From Paenibacillus sp. FJAT-29882 (GTDB lineage Bacteria > Bacillota > Bacilli > Bacillales > DSM-1321), in NCBI RefSeq assembly GCF_001510645.1, contig NZ_LMVB01000001.1:2862981-2926980 (forward strand): a stretch of 64,000 bases of DNA, read 5' to 3'. Positions 58,455 through 64,000 of this stretch are shown here, piece by piece (position 1 is the stretch's first letter; each line of letters opens with the position of its first letter). A program made the translations under genes and the position numbers. The notes beneath the pieces were generated by a model, which was not told the origin of the DNA, searched no databases, and saw only the letters and a program-made list of their open reading frames with translations.

Positions 58455-59840
58455 TTAGATAAATAATGACGCTGAAAATGCAAGAATAAATACGGCCGCT
58501 GTTTTCAAAATCGTAATGACAAAAATATCTTTATAAGATTGACGATGTGTTAGCCCTGTGATGGCAAGTAGTGTGATAACTGCGCCATTATGTGGAAGTG
58601 TATCCATTCCACCGGAAGCCATGGAAGCAATCCTGTGTAGCATCTCAGGCGAAATGCCAAGATTTTGTGCCAATTGCAAATAGTGACTTCCCATAACTTC
58701 CAAAGCGATAGACAATCCGCCAGAAGCAGAACCGGTAATACCTGCAAGAACGTTTACAGCAATTGCTTCAGAGACGAGTGGGTTGCTACTAGCATTGAAA
58801 ACTGAGTCTTGAATTACTTTAAAGCCAGGTAATGTTTTGACTACATTCCCAAACCCAACTTCAGATGCCGTGTTAAAAATAGCTAGCAATGAACCCATTG
58901 CAGCAGCTGTTAATCCGCTTGCCAGCTTTACTTTAATCCGCTTAACATTTAAAAGCATCGCTGCCAGTACCCCAATTGTTAAAGCAACAATCAATGACCA
59001 AGAAGAAGTAACTGTACTAACATTAACTATATTAAATGTGTCCGCTAATACGGTTTGATCGTACCAGTTCTTAACGGAAATTCCGCTACGGCTAAACAAA
59101 TAATTGAATAAGATTACAAGTACGAGTGGTACAATCGCCAGCCAAAAATTAGGAAGTGAATCCCTTTCCGTACTTTCTGGTTCATTAATATGACCGGTGC
59201 CATACCCTTCCCCTTTGACCAAAGCTTGTTTACGACGACGCTCCAGCCAGATCATTCCGCCAATAAATACGATAATGGCTCCGATAATTCCCATTAATGG
59301 TGCTGCATAAGTATCTGTTCCAAAATAATTCGTTGGAATGATATTTTGGATTTGCGGTGTTCCTGGCAGTGCATCCATTGTATAAGTAAATGCTCCAAGC
59401 GCAATTGCTCCCGGAATAAGTCGTTTAGGAATATCTGCTTCTTTAAAAATAGCCGCTGCGAATGGATACACAGCGAAGGCAACTACAAACAAGGAGACCC
59501 CGCCATATGTCAACGCGGAACAGGCTAACACAACTGATAGAATCGCCCGCTGCGATCCTAATTTTTTTACGATCGTTTGCGCAATCGATGCCGCTGCACC
59601 GCTCATCTCCATCACTTTCCCAAAAATGGCCCCTAATAAAAAGATTGGGAAGAATGATTTCACATAGTTAGCAGCATTTGTCATATACGTTTCCGTATAG
59701 CTTGGCAACAAAAGTCCTCCAGATAAAACAACAGCAAGTAATGTAACAAGTGGCGCAATAATAATAACTGGATAACCTCGATACGCCAAAAAGATCAACA
59801 AACCTAAAGCCAACACAATAGCAATAATCTGAATAGCCAA
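58455..59840 (-). CDS. GntP-family permease, probably for 3-hydroxybutyrate/acetoacetate
   Basis: 461 residues with about 12-14 membrane segments and GntP features (PGTPQIQNIIPTNYFGTDTYAAPLMGI, GSASGGLSIALEVMGSHYL, ASGGMDTLPHNGAVITLLAITGLTHRQSY). First gene of an operon with scoA and scoB, so the substrate is probably a short hydroxy- or keto-acid rather than gluconate. A sigma-54 promoter lies about 410 nt upstream. Confidence 0.88.
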   Translation of the reverse strand: MAIQIIAIVLALGLLIFLAYRGYPVIIIAPLVTLLAVVLSGGLLLPSYTETYMTNAANYVKSFFPIFLLGAIFGKVMEMSGAAASIAQTIVKKLGSQRAILSVVLACSALTYGGVSLFVVAFAVYPFAAAIFKEADIPKRLIPGAIALGAFTYTMDALPGTPQIQNIIPTNYFGTDTYAAPLMGIIGAIIVFIGGMIWLERRRKQALVKGEGYGTGHINEPESTERDSLPNFWLAIVPLVLVILFNYLFSRSGISVKNWYDQTVLADTFNIVNVSTVTSSWSLIVALTIGVLAAMLLNVKRIKVKLASGLTAAAMGSLLAIFNTASEVGFGNVVKTLPGFKVIQDSVFNASSNPLVSEAIAVNVLAGITGSASGGLSIALEVMGSHYLQLAQNLGISPEMLHRIASMASGGMDTLPHNGAVITLLAITGLTHRQSYKDIFVITILKTAAVFILAFSASLFI

Positions 59841-59881
59841 GCAAATTCCCCCTTTGATTCAAATTAAAACCCATCCCCATA

Positions 59882-60008
59882 TGAAAAGCGCAAGCGCCTT
59901 GGTCAACCTCAGGCATAGCATAAGACAGGCAAGATATAGGGAGAGTGGTTTCTCGCCCTTAGCTTGATTGGCTTATGACCTCGAGGGGTTAGGCGCTGGA
60001 GCTAGACA
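59882..60008. repeat. Structured repeat-like element in the permease leader
   Basis: Begins AAAAGCGCAAGCGCCTTGGTCA and ends TTAGGCGCTGGAGCTAGACA, with inner CATAAG / CTTATG arms. A repeat with such ends (GCGCCTTGG ... GGCGCTGGAGCTAGAC) is recalled from intergenic regions of several Bacillus-related genomes. It could fold into one long stem. Only one copy is in this window, so repetition is not shown here. Confidence 0.5.
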
Positions 60009-60625
60009 TCAGAACTTATAAAGAAACTTATACTTTCCTATCCTCAAAAAACTTCAGCCTTTCAAGATAACTATGATTCTCTAAAATAACCTATTCCCAT
60101 TAAAACCTGCCTTCCCCAAGTCAGGTCAAATAGAATGATAACTAACTCCCTTACCTTTGATAACGCTTACATAAAATGAAATCCTAACTACCATGTACAT
60201 GCTTGCAAACTATCTATCTCACAGAGAAACCATTCATCTTATATCTATGCAAGTTTCATGCCAAACTTAACTATTCATTTTCTTAAAGCGATAATTCAAT
60301 ACACTTTCTTTCTTTTAAAAATTTTAATAAAAGATCAATCATCGTAAAATCAATTAGAATTTGTCCACGAAAATCCAAAAACTATCCAATCACTGTTCGT
60401 TTTTATTAACAACAAGTAATAGAAGGTCTAAATCATGTTCGGTTTATCTTACACATGATAGATTTCTCCTTTTTTCATGTACGGATTTTCTAACACATCT
60501 TATTTTGCAAATAAAAAACTGTCTCAAAGGTAAAGGTTCACAATTCCTAAATACAGTATTTACAAGTTTATTTAGCACACTATTTGTAGAGTATTTAGGG
60601 CATACCTTTTTCAAGACAGCTTTCC
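60009..60625. other. Gap with sigma-54 promoter, otherwise AT-rich
   Basis: About 615 bases between the repeat-like element and the stop of the sigma-54 activator. Besides the promoter at 60248-60263, which starts a leader of about 400 nt, no gene or RNA is recognised. Activator-binding sites are expected to the right of the promoter. Confidence 0.5.
60248..60263 (-). promoter_or_regulatory. Sigma-54 (-24/-12) promoter of the permease-scoAB operon
   Basis: The minus strand reads TTGGCATGAAACTTGCAT: GG and GC are 10 bases apart, as in the TGGCAC-N5-TTGC consensus. It points at the permease operon and lies beside the gene of a sigma-54 activator. Confidence 0.72.
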
Positions 60626-62302
60626 CTAAGATAACAAGTCATATTTCTTCATTTTTTCATACAGCGTTGTCCGGCTAACCCCTAGCTGTTTGGCCGTTTC
60701 AGATTTATTTCCTTGAGTCATTCCTAAACAAGCTAAAATCGTATTACGCTCCGTATCTTCCATCACTTCAACTAATGAACGAACTGAAGTTATTTCTCTA
60801 TGACCAGCTATTTCTTCAGGTAGATGTTCTTTCGTGATGACTGTTCCTTCATCTACGAAATTCAAGGCGCGTTCAATAACATTCTCTAACTCTCGAATAT
60901 TACCAGGCCACGAATACACAGTAAGTAAACGCAGAGCATGCTCGCAAATTCCTTTTACCTGCTTTTTCATAATCTGTTGGTATTTATCGATAAAATGATT
61001 GACTAAAATTTCTATATCCGTTTGCCGTTCTTTCAACGACGGAATCGTAATTTCCATAACTTTTAAGCGATAATACAAATCAAGTCGAAATTCACCCTTT
61101 CCTACCATTTCTTCTAAATTACGATTCGTTGCAGCAATCACGCGCACGTCAATCGGGATACTACCAGCGGAACCTACACGTTCAATCTCTTTTTCTTGTA
61201 AAACACGCAGTAATTTCACCTGCATATGCATCGGTAGTTCACCTATTTCATCAAGAAAAATAGTGCCACCGTCTGCCGCTTCAAACTTCCCTGCTTTTCC
61301 ACTCTTCTTTGCACCTGTAAAAGAACCTTCTTCATAGCCAAAAAGCTCCGATTCTAATAACTCCGCTGGAATCGCAGCACAGTTTACCTTAACAAATACC
61401 CCTATAGCACGACGACTAGCATTATGAATGGAATGGGCAAACAACTCCTTACCTGTTCCGCTTTCCCCCAATAATAATACATTTGAATCACTTTTAGCTG
61501 CCTTTCTCGCTTGGTTGATTACCTCATTAAAAGCCACGCTTTCCCCGATTAAATGATCGAACGTATAAGAAGCCTTGTTTCTTTCACGGAAATCGCCTTT
61601 GTACTTTTTCAACTCAACCTCAAGCAATTTAATCCGTTTAGATATAGCGGTAACCTGCCCAATATTTTTAAATAATACCTTACCGACAGCTCCCATCACT
61701 TTCCCGTTTTTCAGAATCGGCGATCGAGTCACGATCATATATCCTTCATTTATTTTTTGAAGCTCCGCTAGCTCTTGTTTCCCCGTTTTTGCGACAATAT
61801 GCATACGAGTGTTTTCAATTACCTCTGTCACATGCTTGCCAATCGAGCTTTCCTGATCCACGCCAAGAAAATCCGCATAAGCCTGGCTCAGCATTTGAAC
61901 GTACCCTTGTGGATCAACCATGACCAAACCGTCATAAGCAAATTCAATCATATCTTTAAAAAGTAGCTCTTCATGATTGTCTATATTAAGAAAATCATTT
62001 TTATTATTTGAAAATAAAAGAAGATAAAGCTGGTATTCTTCTTTTAAGATCATAATCACTTCTTTTCGAACAATACCTTGGTTCCCATTTAACTGAATGG
62101 GTGTATTTACTTTAGGCTTAAGCTTTTTTTCGGTAATGATCGAAAGTTTGACATCTAGTTGATTTTCAGAAAAAGACTCTACTATCAGTGAATTGCATAT
62201 GAAGATATCACTTTCATTTTTTGTAACAAAAACGCCAAACGGTAATTTGTCCACGATCGCTTTTAAGATTTCAAATTGAATAGATTGATCATTAATGGTC
62301 AT
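60626..62302 (-). CDS. Sigma-54-dependent activator with PAS domain
   Basis: 558 residues from the ATG at 62302 (AAGGAG, 7 nt). PAS-like sensor near 115-215 (MIEFAYDGLVMVDPQGYVQMLSQAYADFLGVDQESSIGKHV). AAA+ domain 245-470: Walker A GESGTGKE, GSFTGA loop (a variant of GAFTGA), Walker B GGTIFLDEIGEL. C-terminal Fis helix-turn-helix (AKQLGVSRTTLYEKMKKYDL). Drives the -24/-12 promoter next to it, so it probably senses a ketone-body metabolite. Confidence 0.93.
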   Translation of the reverse strand: MTINDQSIQFEILKAIVDKLPFGVFVTKNESDIFICNSLIVESFSENQLDVKLSIITEKKLKPKVNTPIQLNGNQGIVRKEVIMILKEEYQLYLLLFSNNKNDFLNIDNHEELLFKDMIEFAYDGLVMVDPQGYVQMLSQAYADFLGVDQESSIGKHVTEVIENTRMHIVAKTGKQELAELQKINEGYMIVTRSPILKNGKVMGAVGKVLFKNIGQVTAISKRIKLLEVELKKYKGDFRERNKASYTFDHLIGESVAFNEVINQARKAAKSDSNVLLLGESGTGKELFAHSIHNASRRAIGVFVKVNCAAIPAELLESELFGYEEGSFTGAKKSGKAGKFEAADGGTIFLDEIGELPMHMQVKLLRVLQEKEIERVGSAGSIPIDVRVIAATNRNLEEMVGKGEFRLDLYYRLKVMEITIPSLKERQTDIEILVNHFIDKYQQIMKKQVKGICEHALRLLTVYSWPGNIRELENVIERALNFVDEGTVITKEHLPEEIAGHREITSVRSLVEVMEDTERNTILACLGMTQGNKSETAKQLGVSRTTLYEKMKKYDLLS

Positions 62303-62372
62303 ACCCATTCTCCTTATTTTCTCTTTGTTTCACTCATTATAACATAGGAAAAGGAAGGAAATACCACCAGAT

Positions 62373-62630
62373 TCAGAGTCTCTCAGCAATCAATAAAGTC
62401 CCTTGTCCGCCCAAATCACAAGTATACGCAATAGTAAATTGGGCGTGTTGCTTCTCCTGTTCAGTCAACACACCTTCTTCGACTAGTAATGCAAGATTAT
62501 CAGAAATTGCTCCTTTCGCTTTAGACAAGCATTCTACTTTAATATCATTTATGACGACAGAATACCCACTGACCACAAAAGATTGTGCAATTCTGCTCCC
62601 CATCACACCAAAACCTATGAGTACAATATG
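62373..62630 (-). pseudogene. Truncated 3-hydroxyacyl-CoA dehydrogenase (NAD domain only)
   Basis: The minus strand reads IGFGVMGSRIAQSFVVSGYSVVINDIKVECLSKAKGAISDNL..., the Rossmann start of 3-hydroxybutyryl-CoA dehydrogenases. There is a stop just upstream (no start codon) and the frame ends after 80 residues. The other two thirds are missing. A decayed remnant in the ketone-body cluster. Confidence 0.8.
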
Positions 62631-62871
62631 TAGCTATAACTATTACATGCAAAAAATGAGAATTGAAAAAACCCCAATAATTTTCTTTAAAAATTCCGAT
62701 AATTGTGATAGACTTTTCATCAAAACCCAACCTAACATTCTAATTTTGAAAAACCTTCCCCTTCCCTTTTATTAAACAGACTAACTTCCCTTATTTTAAA
62801 ATTTCCTAAGTACACATGCCAATGACCTATTTCTGCAAGTAACCATTACATTTTTATTGGAGGAATGTAAA

Positions 62872-63648
62872 ATGGTTAATCAAAAAGTCGCCATCATCAC
62901 TGGATCAGCAAGAGGAATCGGTTTCGAAATTGGTAAGTCTTTTGCAGAAAACGGTGCAAAAGTTGTATTGTCCGATCTTAATCAACAAACGGTCGAAGAA
63001 TCTGCTCAAAAACTTAAGGGCAATGGTTTAGAAGTGATTGGCCTTAAAGCAGATGTGGCTAAAGAAGAAGACATTATCCAACTAATCGAACAAACAAAAA
63101 ATAAATACGGTCGGGTCGATATTTTTATCAATAATGCTGGGCTCCAACATGTTTCTCCCATCGAGGAATTCCCAACTGAAACATTCGAACTCATGATCAA
63201 AATCATGTTAACGGCCCCATTTATCGCCATCAAACATGTATTGCCAATTATGAAGGCACAAGGCTTTGGAAGAATTATCAATATTGCCTCCATTAACGGC
63301 CTAATTGGTTTTGCCAACAAAGCTGCCTATAACAGCGCTAAACACGGAGTCATTGGGTTAACCAAAGTCGCCGCTCTAGAAAGCGCTTCTTCAGGTATCA
63401 CTGTAAATGCCCTTTGCCCCGGTTACGTAGACACACCACTTGTCCGTGGACAGCTGCAAGACCTGGCAAAAACAAGGCAAGTACCGTTAGAAAGTGTTTT
63501 GGAAGAAGTCATTTATCCACTGGTGCCTCAAAACCGTTTGCTCGATGTCAGTGAAATTGCCGATTACGCTATCTTCCTCGCAAGCGAGAAAGCACGCGGC
63601 ATTACCGGGCAGGCTGTTGTACTTGATGGTGGGTATACCGCACAATAA
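62872..63648 (+). CDS. 3-hydroxybutyrate dehydrogenase (SDR)
   Basis: 258 residues from the ATG at 62872 (GGAGG, 8 nt). NAD-binding TGSARGIG, NNAGL, catalytic Ser in IASINGL and Tyr-Lys in YNSAKHG; CPGYVDTPLVRGQL is typical for the 3-hydroxybutyrate type. Oxidises (R)-3-hydroxybutyrate to acetoacetate, which ScoAB then activates. Divergent from the activator gene. Confidence 0.93.
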   Translation: MVNQKVAIITGSARGIGFEIGKSFAENGAKVVLSDLNQQTVEESAQKLKGNGLEVIGLKADVAKEEDIIQLIEQTKNKYGRVDIFINNAGLQHVSPIEEFPTETFELMIKIMLTAPFIAIKHVLPIMKAQGFGRIINIASINGLIGFANKAAYNSAKHGVIGLTKVAALESASSGITVNALCPGYVDTPLVRGQLQDLAKTRQVPLESVLEEVIYPLVPQNRLLDVSEIADYAIFLASEKARGITGQAVVLDGGYTAQ

Positions 63649-63764
63649 ACAACCAGTGTAGTTTCTTGATAAACAATGGTTAAATTTGTCATATACTCTT
63701 TAATCGCGAGGGACTTGAGACATCTAATCACATTGTAAAACTATAGTCTCACTATAAAAAACAA

Positions 63765-63797
63765 GGCCCCGGACATAAATCATATGTTCGGGGTCAA
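63765..63797 (+). terminator. Terminator of the dehydrogenase gene
   Basis: GGCCCCGGACATA / TATGTTCGGGGTC hairpin followed by a T-rich stretch. Confidence 0.75.
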
Positions 63798-64000
63798 TTT
63801 ATATTATTTCCTTTTATTCATAAGCATCTTTCTACCCAGTTCAAATTTCTCCTTTTTTCCTTTGATTTTTTCAAGCGATCTCACCAAGCCATACAAAGAC
63901 TTCGCTCATTTCTCGGCATTAATAAGGTATTAAATTCTGATCTTTTTCTACCAGTGTTGCTTAAAAATAGCCCGTTAAAAATAGCCCGCTTGTTGAATAC
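63798..64000. other. Right edge: possible 3' remnant and tandem repeat
   Basis: The minus strand ends a short frame reading AKSLYGLVRSLEKIKGKKEKFELGRK..., closed by a stop near 63806 and upstream by TGA. It looks like the C-terminus of a broken or frameshifted protein, not named. At the edge a perfect 14-bp tandem repeat TTAAAAATAGCCCG occupies 63961-63988. Confidence 0.35.

Overview
The window is a low-GC Bacillaceae chromosome segment (Bacillus or a close relative) carrying one apparently complete temperate prophage of about 42.5 kb. The host assignment rests on the gene content and order: yhbH and prkA, a trmL/cspR-yhbB-queG run laid out as in Bacillus subtilis, NfrA and YsaA homologues, and a tRNA-Gly(UCC). 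No species can be named from sequence alone.

Left flank (1-3029): the first 12 codons of a gene leaving the window, an AraC-type regulator fused to a glycoside-hydrolase-like domain, a terminator, and the detached 3' end of the host gene yhbH. Prophage (about 3030-45547): it is inserted inside the yhbH coding sequence. The integrase is a large serine recombinase next to attR. The phage carries its own substitute yhbH 3' end and terminator, so the lysogen still has a full-length but chimeric yhbH (45393-46565). The native 3' end and its terminator are stranded beside attL.

Prophage layout, read mostly on the minus strand from right to left: a CI-like repressor (plus strand) faces a Cro-like gene across a promoter whose spacer contains the operator TTCCC-N5-GGGAA. 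The early operon follows, with Gp157, an ERF recombinase and many small proteins. Next come a ribbon-helix-helix switch with TGACGTCA operators, an RsfA-ORF6N-KilAC antirepressor, a replisome organizer with a candidate origin and a DnaC-like loader. Then come an IDEAL protein, a sigma-70-like factor, an HNH nuclease, SSB, a MazG-like enzyme, a DUF1064 protein, two HNH/AP2 homing endonucleases and an ArpU-type late regulator. The late genes are TerS, TerL, portal, scaffold, decoration protein, major capsid, fibre or tailspike proteins, a gp4-like connector, a tail-tube-like protein, an NlpC/P60 plus lytic transglycosylase gene and a very large LPD38-like protein. Holin and amidase endolysin follow. 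No tape-measure, tail-tube or sheath genes are seen, so the virion is probably short-tailed (podovirus-like). A NeuD-type O-acetyltransferase with its own promoter and terminator sits beside the tailspike. Closest to attL is a module of an FtsK-like pump and a replication-relaxation protein.

Right flank (45548-64000): the rest of yhbH, prkA, a tiny membrane protein, nfrA-like, trmL, yhbB-like, queG, a B3/4-domain protein, a quinone oxidoreductase, tRNA-Gly and a YsaA-like HAD phosphatase. A ketone-body (3-hydroxybutyrate/acetoacetate) cluster closes the window: scoB, scoA, a GntP permease, a sigma-54 activator with a good -24/-12 promoter upstream of the permease, a decayed 3-hydroxyacyl-CoA dehydrogenase fragment and a 3-hydroxybutyrate dehydrogenase.

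The points most worth following are the gene-preserving integration into yhbH, the RsfA-type DNA-binding domain on the antirepressor, the NlpC/P60 gene with no canonical start codon, the self-contained acetyltransferase cargo gene, and several families of operator palindromes.
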